Shown: positions 1-8,064 of the stretch, in pieces
How positions within the stretch are numbered: position 1 is the stretch's first letter
How the letters are laid out: each line of letters starts with the position of its first letter
Assembly (NCBI RefSeq): GCF_900128985.1
Contig: NZ_FQUC01000010.1
Location: 1 to 64,000 of the forward strand
DNA from: Indolivaga macrotermitis
GTDB lineage: Bacteria > Bacteroidota > Bacteroidia > Bacteroidales > Dysgonomonadaceae
Direction of reading: 5' to 3'
Length of the DNA: 64,000 nucleotides
Program-made: the position numbers and the translations under genes
The notes under the pieces: model-generated
The model's database searches: none
Told to the model about the DNA's origin: nothing
The model's input: only the letters and a program-made list of their open reading frames with translations

Positions 1-10
1 AGAGAGAGAG
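1..10. repeat. (AG)n microsatellite, copy 1 (cut by window start)
   Basis: The window opens with five AG units and then the same sequence that follows the longer tract at 2937-2988 (ACGCATCACTTGCGTTAAC). The tract very probably continues to the left of the window, so its length cannot be read here. Confidence 0.85.
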
Positions 11-468
11 ACGCATCACTTGCGTTAACTAAACAGAATTTTTCTAAAATACAAATTTTCCTATTGTGTCAAAATAACGGAGCATTTTTTTATGCTTTCG
101 TTTACTTCGTGGTATATATCCAATTCCAAATAAGTTGGTTCGGTAAGCTGTACCGGATAGAATCATTGTTGTTTTGTTGTCGTTCGAAAACTACTCCGGA
201 TAACCATTTACCAATAAGCCAACTGCCTATTGCAGCAGGGTGCAGTGTATGCACTTTGCTGCTTTTCTTTCAAATGATCAATAAATTCGGTGCTGAAAAT
301 CAACAACTCTTTATAAAAACAACAAGAGGGTCTGAGGCCCCAACAACTCAAATTGAAATGACAATGAAAAAGAAATGTTTGCCTTTGCTGGGTATATTCT
401 CGTTCGGGATATTCCATGCACAGGTAGGAATCAACACACAAAACCCACAGGGAATTTTCCACATTGAT
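11..468 (+). repeat. Duplicated leader, copy 1 (5' UTR plus signal-peptide codons)
   Basis: This block repeats at 2989-3630. Bases 62-270 align without gaps to 3022-3230 with nine substitutions, and similarity resumes at 296 and runs about 100 bases into the coding sequence. It contains ACGC/GCGT at 11-25, a CGGTA/TACCG hairpin at 141-155, and a strong stem at 232-262. A frame is open from a TTG at 64 into the gene, but the substitutions fall on all three codon positions (four third, three first, two second; six of nine change the residue), so I read it as an untranslated structured leader. Copy 1 lacks the insertion seen in copy 2. Confidence 0.8.
232..270 (+). terminator. Terminator-like hairpin in leader copy 1 (possible attenuator)
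   Basis: GCAGCA (232-237) pairs with TGCTGC (257-262) and GTGCA (240-244) with TGCAC (250-254), with a 2x2 internal loop and a GTGTA loop, followed by TTTTCTTT. The stem is identical in copy 2 (3192-3222). The layout is that of an intrinsic terminator placed about 100 bases before the start codon. Attenuation is inferred. Confidence 0.5.
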
Positions 469-1149
469 GGGAAGAGTGACAACTCTTCTACCCCAACAGT
501 AACACAACAATTGAATGACTTTGTTATACTTAGTAATGGCAATGTAGGAATCGGGACACTAAATCCCTCTGCTAAATTAGTTATCGAAGATGGAGCCACT
601 GCTGTGAATCCTAAATCTGTACTGAAAATTGTAGACCCCAATGTGAAAAAGGATAGGGTTATGACTGCCATCAACTCTAATGGAGAGGCTACATGGCAGG
701 ATTATGAATATCAGGGAAAAATAGGACAGGTATATTCAACAACATCGCTTCCGGCACAAACATTTCCGGCAGCTATAACCGCAATAAACGGTTGGAGTTT
801 TACAATACCGGAAGAAGGATATTATGCTTTTGATATCCGTTGGTGGGCTACTTATTCGGCTGTGACTTCGGGGGCGGTAGCTGTTACTGCTACTCATTTC
901 TACTTAAATGTAAATGGAACTACCATGGATCAGTATGAAACATATAATACAATTAATACATCTCTTGGGAATCGTTTAACAGCCTATTTTCCCCTATACT
1001 TCGATGCAACTGCTGCTGATGTGGGTAAAACCGTAACAATCAGTGTTCGTCCCGGAATCTCTCCGGCATCGGCAGGACAGTCGACACAAAACAATACTAC
1101 AATCCCTTGGACAACGAGTAAGATAACTGTAAAACGTATGGATATATGA
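364..1149 (+). CDS. Secreted stalk-and-head protein 1 (cassette 1, head family A)
   Basis: 261 residues from ATG 364; an in-frame ATG at 358 is also possible. Residues 1-20 are a signal peptide ending FHAQ. Residues 21-112 form the shared stalk: VGINTQNPQGIFHID, NGNVGIGTLNPSAKL near 59-72, and a segment ending NGEATW. Residues about 118-261 form a beta-rich head with GYYAFDIRWWATY and a final strand SKITVKRMDI. The fold resembles a C1q/TNF-like jelly roll by eye, which is inference. GNVGIGT-type repeats are common in Bacteroidetes secreted and fibre-like proteins. It is the first gene of a three-gene operon and its stop overlaps the next start by four bases. No lipobox and no evident type IX secretion C-terminal domain. 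Function unknown. Confidence 0.8.
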   Translation: MKKKCLPLLGIFSFGIFHAQVGINTQNPQGIFHIDGKSDNSSTPTVTQQLNDFVILSNGNVGIGTLNPSAKLVIEDGATAVNPKSVLKIVDPNVKKDRVMTAINSNGEATWQDYEYQGKIGQVYSTTSLPAQTFPAAITAINGWSFTIPEEGYYAFDIRWWATYSAVTSGAVAVTATHFYLNVNGTTMDQYETYNTINTSLGNRLTAYFPLYFDATAADVGKTVTISVRPGISPASAGQSTQNNTTIPWTTSKITVKRMDI

Positions 1150-1907
1150 GAAATATTCTTGGTATATTAATTTTAACGGCTTTACCGGTAATGGCGCAGA
1201 TAGGTGTCAATACCGAAACACCTTATACCCTGTTTCATCTGGATGCCCGTTATACAGCGACAACAACCAATCCGGATAACGCCGTTCCTTCTAATATTCA
1301 GCAACAAGATGATGTTGTAATCACAGAAGATGGTAAAGTCGGTATTGGAACGATAACCCCGGGTGCGAAATTTGAAGTGAATACCCAAAACGTAGCCGGT
1401 ATGTATCCTTTACAGATTACAGATACCAGTGATCCCACAGGTAAAGTTTTGGTTTCGGATAGTAATGGAAATGCTCTGTGGACAAAAGTCCAGCCTCCCC
1501 GGGGAACCGTATATCCCATTATTGATATACCTGCCTCTACAATACCTGCTGGATCGGAGCAATTGGTGCCGAATAGTGAATTTACGGTACCGCATGATGG
1601 CTTTTTCTCGTACGAAATACGTTGGTGGTCTTATTATAGTGCAGCATATGCAACAGCTTCGCGTATCAGTATAGTGTTGATACTGAAAAGAAACGGGGTT
1701 ACAGTAGACTCATTCAGGTATCAGACTCCTTTTATAGGATCATCGGCTATAACAAGTTATATTCCATTGTATTCTACAGCCAATGCTAATGACAAGCTGG
1801 CTCTATATATACATTCTGTAGAAGGACCGGGCAATGTGATGACTCAAACAACACGTCAATGGACTACTCCTCGAATTTTAGTAAAAGAATTACAAATGAA
1901 TTTTTAA
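1146..1907 (+). CDS. Secreted stalk-and-head protein 2 (cassette 1, head family A)
   Basis: 253 residues, starting in an ATGA overlap with the previous stop, which implies translational coupling. Residues 1-18 are a signal peptide ending VMAQ. The stalk has IGVNTETP, then DVVITEDGKVGIGTITPGAKF and GNALW. The head has VPHDGFFSYEIRWWSYYSA and ends TPRILVKELQMNF, matching the IRWW and terminal-strand signatures of its two operon neighbours. Family-level function is unknown; a surface-exposed structural or binding role is inferred from architecture only. Confidence 0.8.
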   Translation: MRNILGILILTALPVMAQIGVNTETPYTLFHLDARYTATTTNPDNAVPSNIQQQDDVVITEDGKVGIGTITPGAKFEVNTQNVAGMYPLQITDTSDPTGKVLVSDSNGNALWTKVQPPRGTVYPIIDIPASTIPAGSEQLVPNSEFTVPHDGFFSYEIRWWSYYSAAYATASRISIVLILKRNGVTVDSFRYQTPFIGSSAITSYIPLYSTANANDKLALYIHSVEGPGNVMTQTTRQWTTPRILVKELQMNF

Positions 1908-1917
1908 AACAGTGGAT

Positions 1918-2700
1918 ATGATTAAATACATTATAATAGGGTTATTTACAATGATTTGCTATTGTGTGTCGTATGCGCAATGTATAGGTATCAACACCCG
2001 TAATATGCCGACCGGAATGCTAGTCGTTGTAGACGGAAGTGGAGATAATAGCCTTTCTCCATCTGGTGTGGAAATTCAAAACGATGTAGTAATTAATGCC
2101 AGAGGGAATGTCGGAATCGGGATGCACAATCCTTTGGCAAAATTAAGTATCGATAAAGGGAATGCAAGCTATCCTATCCGGATTATAGACGGTTATCAGG
2201 AAGAGGGAAGAATGCTTACCTCCGATGATTCGGGAAATGCAAATTGGCTGTCTGTTGCCCCATCTACAGGCAGTATAGAGGCTATTATATCTTTACCCAC
2301 ACAGAATATAGCGTACAGTAACTATACCATTCCGTTAACAGGATCTGAGTTTGTCGTACCTACCGATGGGTACTATATATACGAAGTCAGATGGTATGGC
2401 AAGTATTCAACTGCACCAAGTAGTCAGGCCATGACTACTTCTCACTTTAGACTGACTCTGGATAATAATATTGTTGATGAATACGAAGCTTATATGGATA
2501 TTACTACGGAAACGAACGACGCTGTTGCATTCTTTACCGCTCTGGCTACCAAGGCTCAAAAAGGACAAAGGTTGGCTTTGATAAATAGATTGGGGTTTGG
2601 ACCCGGTAATGCATCCGGTGGTTATATGCAGATAACTGATTATGGAACAGGCGATCCCAGAACCTCAAAAATCATAGTGAAGCGATTAAATATGCGATAA
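1918..2700 (+). CDS. Secreted stalk-and-head protein 3 (cassette 1, head family A)
   Basis: 260 residues from ATG 1918, chosen over a GTG at 1912 because it opens directly with the signal peptide (MIKYIIIGLF, ending SYAQ). The stalk has CIGINTRN, DVVINARGNVGIGMHNPLAKL and GNANW, with IGM replacing the usual IGT. The head has VPTDGYYIYEVRWYGKYS and ends TSKIIVKRLNMR, close to protein 1. Last gene of cassette 1; an intrinsic terminator follows at 2713-2758. Function unknown. Confidence 0.8.
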   Translation: MIKYIIIGLFTMICYCVSYAQCIGINTRNMPTGMLVVVDGSGDNSLSPSGVEIQNDVVINARGNVGIGMHNPLAKLSIDKGNASYPIRIIDGYQEEGRMLTSDDSGNANWLSVAPSTGSIEAIISLPTQNIAYSNYTIPLTGSEFVVPTDGYYIYEVRWYGKYSTAPSSQAMTTSHFRLTLDNNIVDEYEAYMDITTETNDAVAFFTALATKAQKGQRLALINRLGFGPGNASGGYMQITDYGTGDPRTSKIIVKRLNMR

Positions 2701-2712
2701 ATAAATTGGAGA

Positions 2713-2758
2713 ATAGGGAGGATATGACTTGAAGAATAGTATACCTCCCTGTTTTTTA
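2713..2758 (+). terminator. Intrinsic terminator of cassette 1
   Basis: AGGGAGG (2715-2721) pairs with CCTCCCT (2744-2750), with an additional inner ATA/TAT, followed by G and six T. It separates cassette 1 from the promoter of cassette 2. Confidence 0.75.
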
Positions 2759-2793
2759 CTATTTGGATCACAGATCCGATAAAGTTATCTTTT

Positions 2794-2824
2794 TTTGTTA
2801 AAATCAAAACATTCCTTATATTTG
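2794..2824 (+). promoter_or_regulatory. Promoter of cassette 2, upstream of the (AG)26 tract
   Basis: TTTG (2794-2797), a 19-base spacer, then TATATTTG (2817-2824): an exact match to the Bacteroidetes -33/-7 consensus. Start of transcription would be near 2831, which puts the AG tract and the whole leader inside a 5' UTR of about 700 nt. Confidence 0.7.
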
Positions 2825-2935
2825 CCATACAAACAACCTATTACAATCTCTGAATGACTCAGGTTTTCACACATAAAAATATCAATAATGATCTAAATTT
2901 TAACAGTTTAGATTTGATATTGTGTGCTGAAATAT

Positions 2936-2990
<55 letters not shown>

Positions 2991-3191
2991 GCATCACTTG
3001 CGTTAACTAAACAAAATTTCTTATTGTGTCAAAATAACGGAGCATTTTTTTATGCCTTCGTTTACTTCGTCGTATATATCCATTTCCAAATAAGTTGGCT
3101 CGGTAAGCTGTACCGGGTAGAGTCATTGTTGTTTTGTTGTCGTTCGAAAACTACTCCGGATAACCGTTTACCAATAAGCCAACTGTCTATT

Positions 3192-3230
3192 GCAGCAGGG
3201 TGCAGTGTATGCACTTTGCTGCTTTACTTT
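3192..3230 (+). terminator. Terminator-like hairpin in leader copy 2
   Basis: Same stem as 232-262 with no substitution in either arm, followed by TTTACTTT instead of TTTTCTTT. The weaker U run could change read-through relative to copy 1, which is inference. Confidence 0.5.
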
Positions 3231-3253
3231 CAACCAATTAATAGCCATTTAAA

Positions 3254-3417
3254 CACAAAGGCACTAAGACATAAAGGTTTTATTCAAAGACGTACTGTAG
3301 GGGTAAGGCTCTGCTTTACCCATTGTCCTGAAATACAATATAGAGCCCTTTGCGCCTACTTCGTGCCCTTTGTGATAAAGTACACATTATCGGGCAAAGA
3401 AGAACCCTACCCCTACA
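3254..3417. mobile_element. Small non-coding inverted-repeat element (MITE-like) in leader copy 2
   Basis: It lies within the stretch absent from copy 1. CACAAAGGCAC (3254-3264) is inverted at 3363-3374 (GTGCCCTTTGTG, one extra base), and TGTAGGGGTA (3296-3305) is perfectly inverted at 3408-3417, so two inverted repeats interlock. A local palindrome near 3300-3327 adds structure. No transposase, and target duplications are not clear. Similar cacaaaggcac-type repeats are scattered in Bacteroidetes genomes, as far as I recall. Confidence 0.5.
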
Positions 3418-3460
3418 ATCACCACATTCAAAATCAACAACTCTTTATAAAAATAACAAA

Positions 3461-3502
3461 AAGGTCTACGACCTTAAAAACAACAAAAGGGGGTGCGACC
3501 CC
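3461..3502. repeat. Two tandem short palindromes
   Basis: AAGGTC-TAC-GACCTT at 3461-3475 and GGGGT-GCG-ACCCC at 3490-3502, each with a three-base loop. The same AAGGTC-N3-GACCTT shape recurs perfectly at 62427-62441 and imperfectly at 7808-7822 and 53179-53193. Confidence 0.6.
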
Positions 3503-3524
3503 AACAACTCAAATTGAAATGACA

Positions 3525-4358
3525 ATGAAAAAGAAATGTTTGCTTCTGCTGGGAATATTCTCGTTCGGGATATCCCATGCACAGGTAGGAATCAACACGC
3601 AAAATCCGCAAGGAATTTTCCATATCGACCCTCAGGCGGATACTTCCGGTACTTCGGGGAGTGGAGACGATGTGGTAGTAAAAGACAATGGTTATGTCGG
3701 GATCGGAACGGTTGACCCTGTATCCCGGATACATATCAAAACACAAGGTACTGCCACTTCTCCCGAAACTGGTTTTATCCTTGAAGATGGAAATCAAAGT
3801 GAAGGGAAGATACTCACTGCTATTGATGATACCGGTCTTGCCACGTGGAAAGAACTCGTCGTCTTTGATGCTGTGATGTTTAATAGATCGACCAGTTCTC
3901 CTAATTTGAATCTTGAAACGAATCCTAATTTCTATGCGACAAATTCCACAATAACTTTATCTCCTGGGCGTTGGGTTGTTCTGGTTGTAATGTTTATAAC
4001 AACCAGAACCGCTACCGTTACTGCGTATTATGGGAGTGATCAATTTGGAGTGAGCGCTACTTTTTCGGATCCAACCCTCTTGGCAAATAATGGACAACCA
4101 TTGAATAATATTAGAACTTTGGATTTAGAAGGTTTCGGTGTTGTGTCGGGTCAGTTCTGGACAGGCTACTATTCTGGTATTCTTACAGGTTCTGTTATTA
4201 TCAATAATAAATCTAATGCAGACAAAGTATATTATTTTATGGTGGGAAATATAGAATACAATGGAAATTCAGCTCCTGCCGGACTTTATATAGGAGGTCC
4301 TGGAGGAGGTTGGGGAGAAGATAATATTGTAGCTTATCGCATTCCTCGCGAATTATAA
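3525..4358 (+). CDS. Secreted stalk-and-head protein 4 (cassette 2, head family B)
   Basis: 277 residues from ATG 3525 (ATG 3519 possible). Residues 1-35 are nearly identical to protein 1, including the signal peptide ending SHAQ and VGINTQNPQGIFHID. The stalk continues with DNGYVGIGTVDPVSRI, FILEDGNQ and GLATW. The head differs from cassette 1: it has ATNSTITLSPGRWVVLVVMF, then GYYSGILTGSVIINNKS and KVYYFMVGNIEYN, ending NIVAYRIPREL. First gene of the second three-gene operon. Function unknown; the new head joined to the same N-terminus suggests module exchange. Confidence 0.8.
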   Translation: MKKKCLLLLGIFSFGISHAQVGINTQNPQGIFHIDPQADTSGTSGSGDDVVVKDNGYVGIGTVDPVSRIHIKTQGTATSPETGFILEDGNQSEGKILTAIDDTGLATWKELVVFDAVMFNRSTSSPNLNLETNPNFYATNSTITLSPGRWVVLVVMFITTRTATVTAYYGSDQFGVSATFSDPTLLANNGQPLNNIRTLDLEGFGVVSGQFWTGYYSGILTGSVIINNKSNADKVYYFMVGNIEYNGNSAPAGLYIGGPGGGWGEDNIVAYRIPREL

Positions 4359-4382
4359 ATAACGAAAGAAAATAGTATTGTA

Positions 4383-5183
4383 ATGAAAAATATATTTGTT
4401 TTACTTTTCTTGCTGTTAGGTGGAATCATTTATGGGCAGGTATCTATAAACACCCTTAATCCTTTGTCAGGAGTTTTACATATCGATTCGTCGGGTGATA
4501 ATGGCACTGGTACACCTACGTCGGTTCAAACGTCAGATGATATTTTTATCTCTAATAGCGGTTATGTAGGTGTCGGACATGCTGTTCCGCAGGCTCAGTT
4601 TCATCTCAAAACCTCTGATCAATATAATGGTTCTATTAAGATAGAGGATGGGTCACAGTTTAATGCCCGTGTTTTAAGGTCGGATGCTAATGGAAAGTCT
4701 GTCTGGGCATATGCCGGGGAAGTGCAGACAGTATATGCTCAACTTGGTTCCGGGATAAATGTATTGTTGAGTACAATAAATGTTGCAGTGGATATATTTA
4801 CTGATACTCAGGGATATATTTACCTCAATCCCGGAATGTGGCTTGTTACATGTTCGATGTCGTTGAATTTCCAAACCTCAGAAACAACGAGCTTACTTTA
4901 TCGGTGTTGGATAAGAAGTTCCTTTTCGGATATTGCAGGAGGAAGTTATTCGGCCGATATTGTAGGCCCAAAGTATGCTTCGGGAGTTGCTTATTCTATA
5001 GGATATGGTCAGTTGAATGGTTTTATTGTCATCCACAATCAAACATCTGCTATCAAGCGGTATTACTATGTGTTGGCATATTCATCAAAGGTGAATTCTC
5101 CTACCGACAGTATTCTGATGAATTTTGCAAAAGGAGGGGTAGAAGGCAACACTATTATTGCTTATAAAATGAAAGATAATTAA
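4383..5183 (+). CDS. Secreted stalk-and-head protein 5 (cassette 2, head family B)
   Basis: 266 residues. The signal peptide ends IIYGQ. The stalk has VSINTLNPLSGVLHID, SGYVGVGHAVPQAQF (a degenerate GxVGIGT motif) and GKSVW. The head has GYIYLNPGMWLVTCSMSL, GQLNGFIVIHNQTS and KRYYYVLAYS, ending NTIIAYKMKDN, matching proteins 4 and 6. It lies 24 bases downstream of protein 4 and three bases before protein 6. Function unknown. Confidence 0.8.
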   Translation: MKNIFVLLFLLLGGIIYGQVSINTLNPLSGVLHIDSSGDNGTGTPTSVQTSDDIFISNSGYVGVGHAVPQAQFHLKTSDQYNGSIKIEDGSQFNARVLRSDANGKSVWAYAGEVQTVYAQLGSGINVLLSTINVAVDIFTDTQGYIYLNPGMWLVTCSMSLNFQTSETTSLLYRCWIRSSFSDIAGGSYSADIVGPKYASGVAYSIGYGQLNGFIVIHNQTSAIKRYYYVLAYSSKVNSPTDSILMNFAKGGVEGNTIIAYKMKDN

Positions 5184-5186
5184 GAT

Positions 5187-6038
5187 ATGGAAGATATACT
5201 ATTTTTATTCAGGATAAGAGTAATAGCTATATTTATAGTTATGATGATAACATCACAGTTTACACATGCTCAGATAGGGATTAATACGGATTATGTAGCA
5301 AATAATCTGATATTGCAGATAGATTCGAAGAGGAATAATCCTTCAGACGGCACAACACCTTCTGCTTCCCAGGCATTGGATGATGTCGCAGTTACGAATA
5401 CTGGTAATGTCGGTATCGGGACTCTTACTCCACAAACGAAATTACATATTGTGACAGGCGGTACTACTTTATCACCTAATCCACAGTTCAGGCTCGAAGA
5501 TGGGTTGCAATTGACTAATCGGGTTTTGACATGTAATGCACAAGGTATCGGTTATTGGGAAGATTATGTTCCCGGTGCATCACAGGGTGTGTGGGATACT
5601 TCGGGAGTTAGCATCTCAGGTAGTGAAACTTCCTTTGTGAATACAAAAGCTAAAATCAGCCTTGATTCGGGTAGCTGGGCGATCTTTTATGCCTTGATAG
5701 TGGAAATTGATACACCTGGTATGGCTTCGAATGGAAACCGGATATTGGTTAAAACATCATTGGCTGATGATACTACTTTATACAACTCAGGTATAAACGG
5801 GTTTCCTACTACTGATATCTCAGGTGGAGGTACTTATTACGAGTATATTGTATGGCAGTATGGGAAAAGTGTTTTAGTCGGGAGGTATGTTATCAATAAT
5901 ACAACTACCGGATCGAAAGATTATTATCTCATTGCCGGATCGGTATCTAATCCGGGAGCGGTTACCGGTATTACTTTGGTTAATGTTGGAAAAGAGGTTG
6001 AAGGATCGAGCTTTTTCGCTTTCCGGGCTAAAGAGTAA
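5187..6038 (+). CDS. Secreted stalk-and-head protein 6 (cassette 2, head family B)
   Basis: 283 residues. The hydrophobic N-terminus ends THAQ, a slightly long signal peptide for the family. The stalk has IGINTDYV, DVAVTNTGNVGIGTLTPQTKL and FRLEDGLQ. The head has KISLDSGSWAIFYALIVEI, GKSVLVGRYVINNTTTGSKDYYLIAGSV and ends SFFAFRAKE. Last gene of cassette 2, followed by a bidirectional terminator at 6052-6085. Function unknown. Confidence 0.8.
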   Translation: MEDILFLFRIRVIAIFIVMMITSQFTHAQIGINTDYVANNLILQIDSKRNNPSDGTTPSASQALDDVAVTNTGNVGIGTLTPQTKLHIVTGGTTLSPNPQFRLEDGLQLTNRVLTCNAQGIGYWEDYVPGASQGVWDTSGVSISGSETSFVNTKAKISLDSGSWAIFYALIVEIDTPGMASNGNRILVKTSLADDTTLYNSGINGFPTTDISGGGTYYEYIVWQYGKSVLVGRYVINNTTTGSKDYYLIAGSVSNPGAVTGITLVNVGKEVEGSSFFAFRAKE

Positions 6039-6051
6039 AGATGATAGACAT

Positions 6052-6085
6052 AAATAAAGCCGGCAAAATGAAGCCGGCTTTATTT
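6052..6085. terminator. Bidirectional intrinsic terminator
   Basis: AAATAAAGCCGGC (6052-6064) and GCCGGCTTTATTT (6073-6085) form a perfect 13-bp stem, serving cassette 2 on the plus strand and the converging lipoprotein gene on the minus strand. Confidence 0.85.
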
Positions 6086-6102
6086 GTATTTTTGAGTTAG
6101 TC

Positions 6103-6690
6103 TTATTTACCTCCGAATGTAAAGCTTACCGGAATAGCTACCGGCGATGTAATGCTTTGTCCTGCGATTACAAATGTAGGTTTCAGTTGTACTTTCACAT
6201 TTGACTGCTGAGAACCTATTCCAATGAAATTCTTAGCAATATTCTGAACTGCATTTTTCGAATCACCAGTCATTAATGTGGCCAGATCAACACCAATATT
6301 CAAAGGCAATGTCTGTGTACTGCCTCCGGCAATATTCAATGCCTGGTTCACTTGTCCTGTGGTGAACTGAATGTCATCAATACTGATAACATATTGCAAT
6401 CCGTTAAGAGCTGCAGTTGCTGTATTCGGATTTTTAATATCCAGATTAAGAGTAAAGTTCATAGGAATAGAAGATGCGGTACCTCCTAGAATCGAAATAA
6501 GTTTAGGCAAATTGGTTGCCGAAATGCCATTCGACAGATTCATTCCCGAAACCGTCAGGTTCGAAATGTTTTTGTACTCATACTCGCATTGAGTAAGGTT
6601 ATATGCACTCGAAAGGCTGTTTCCTGTTGTTCCACACCCCGAAAATAGTATTGATACGAACAATACTAAACTTAAAATCTTTTTATTCAT
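6103..6690 (-). CDS. LEA14-like (LEA type 2) lipoprotein
   Basis: 195 residues. The N-terminus is a lipoprotein signal with lipobox FSGC (Cys19). The rest is a beta-rich domain with MNFTLNLDIKNPNTATAALN near residue 80 and PVAIPVSFTFGGK at the end, the pattern of LEA type 2/WHy domains. In bacteria these are single-copy periplasmic lipoproteins of unclear role. It is transcribed divergently from nothing nearby on its 5' side except the minus-strand Smr gene ending at 6730. Family assignment is by motif only. Confidence 0.65.
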   Translation of the reverse strand: MNKKILSLVLFVSILFSGCGTTGNSLSSAYNLTQCEYEYKNISNLTVSGMNLSNGISATNLPKLISILGGTASSIPMNFTLNLDIKNPNTATAALNGLQYVISIDDIQFTTGQVNQALNIAGGSTQTLPLNIGVDLATLMTGDSKNAVQNIAKNFIGIGSQQSNVKVQLKPTFVIAGQSITSPVAIPVSFTFGGK

Positions 6691-6729
6691 TTTATGTTGT
6701 TGTTAAAAGTCTCGCATGTTGGTTTAAAA

Positions 6730-7776
6730 TTATTTTATGGTAACCATAGTTGCTCCGAAACCATATTCGCGGAACGATGCGTCTTGTATGTAGGTGTGTT
6801 TGTATTTATTCTTAAGTTCGTCGAGAATCGCTTTTTTGAGTACACCTTCTCCTTTTCCGTGTATGAAAACGATTTTTTGTCCTTTGTTCGATTTGTTCTC
6901 GTCCATTATTTCCCTGAATTTACTCAACTGATAATCGAGTATATCCGATGCTTCCAAGCCGGCTGTGGAGTCAACAAGTTCATCGATATGCAGGTCTATT
7001 TCGAGAATAGGAGAGGTTTCTTTCTTTTTTGCGGGTTGTATTCTGGGACGTTCCGATTGTTGCTTTTCCCTCATTGCCACAGCTAGTACTTCCGGCTCTA
7101 TGGTAAGTTCTTTTTCAACCAGATCTTTCTTCATCAGGTAGTAGATGATCGCATTTTCGTCGAAATAATCATTATCCCTGAAACTGTGCAGCTTATAAAA
7201 CTTAACGGTATCCAACCGGATTTCGGCTGAACACGGATTCTTTAAACTGAAAGGTTTATCTTTTTTGAAAGCTATAAATTGTACACAGATCTTTTCCAGA
7301 TCATTGAGATCGGTTTTATTAAACTCTTCCAGAAATATTTTTGTATTAGGCTCTATTAACCCTGCGGCGCGGCTGACCCATCCATGGTCATTCCTGCTCA
7401 TATAGTTGTATGAAAGGAAGTAGTTACTGTCGTTCACCAGATAGCATTCGTACGCAGTGGTCGAAAGGCTCTTTTCGTCTAATGGCAGGTAGGCAAGACA
7501 AGCTGTAATAAGGTCTCCCTCTTTGGTTTCGATAACAGGAGTGTCTTCTTCGGGTTTTTCCTGATAAGTTTTCTGTGTTGGTTCCGTTACATTCTGTGGT
7601 TTAACAGACTGCCTGACCTGAGTATCGTGGGCAGGTTCTATAACTATACATTCGCGGATTAGTACCGGGGTGTCAAATCCGTCATCATCAACAATTACAA
7701 CATCTTTACCTTGAAACCCTTTTACTATACCACCTCCTGTTGTATTCAGAAAGCGAACTTTATCACCTATCTTCAT
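6730..7776 (-). CDS. DUF2027/Smr domain protein
   Basis: 348 residues. Residues 1-50 (MKIGDKVRFLNTTGGGIVKG) form an SH3/KOW-like start typical of DUF2027. A middle domain follows a charged linker. The C-terminal 90 residues are an Smr domain with DLHIDEL and the FIHGKGEG loop. Smr domains occur in MutS2 and act on nucleic acids, often as endonucleases or in ribosome rescue; what this architecture does in Bacteroidales is not known to me. A short palindrome (7808-7822) lies just upstream of its start. Confidence 0.8.
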   Translation of the reverse strand: MKIGDKVRFLNTTGGGIVKGFQGKDVVIVDDDGFDTPVLIRECIVIEPAHDTQVRQSVKPQNVTEPTQKTYQEKPEEDTPVIETKEGDLITACLAYLPLDEKSLSTTAYECYLVNDSNYFLSYNYMSRNDHGWVSRAAGLIEPNTKIFLEEFNKTDLNDLEKICVQFIAFKKDKPFSLKNPCSAEIRLDTVKFYKLHSFRDNDYFDENAIIYYLMKKDLVEKELTIEPEVLAVAMREKQQSERPRIQPAKKKETSPILEIDLHIDELVDSTAGLEASDILDYQLSKFREIMDENKSNKGQKIVFIHGKGEGVLKKAILDELKNKYKHTYIQDASFREYGFGATMVTIK

Positions 7777-7837
7777 GATGCGTTTTATATACTTGCAAAA
7801 TAATAAAAAGGCCTGTGACCTTAAATCTCTTTTATAC

Positions 7838-8061
7838 TTCGTGCAAAGTTGAATAATTTTGACGGATAAACAAGAGAAAGGACATGGCTCTTTGCTGTGC
7901 TTTTAGGAATTATAACAATTAACCCTGTTTCTGAAATTTCGTTTGTTGTGTTCTATATACTTTTTTATTCGTATAAAGTTGAGTAATTTTGATGGACAAA
8001 CAAAAGAGAGACATTATTAACTCTTGTCTTTATTCTAGTAATTATATTGGTTATACCCTAT
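7838..8061 (+). promoter_or_regulatory. Duplicated promoter region upstream of the queA-like gene
   Basis: A block of about 90 bases beginning 7838 recurs beginning 7968, spaced about 130 bases. Both copies carry AAGTTGAnTAATTTTGA, which contains an exact TAnnTTTG -7 element (7854-7861 and 7984-7991). A canonical TTTG -33 is not seen; the region upstream is T-rich. Two tandem transcription starts for the downstream gene are inferred. Confidence 0.5.
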
Positions 8062-8064
8062 CAG

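Noticed and set aside
64-363. Open frame from TTG through the leader in front of protein 1, also seen at 3024-3524
   Set aside because: The frame lacks a signal peptide at its start, buries the real one, and the two copies differ without synonymous bias, so it is treated as untranslated leader.
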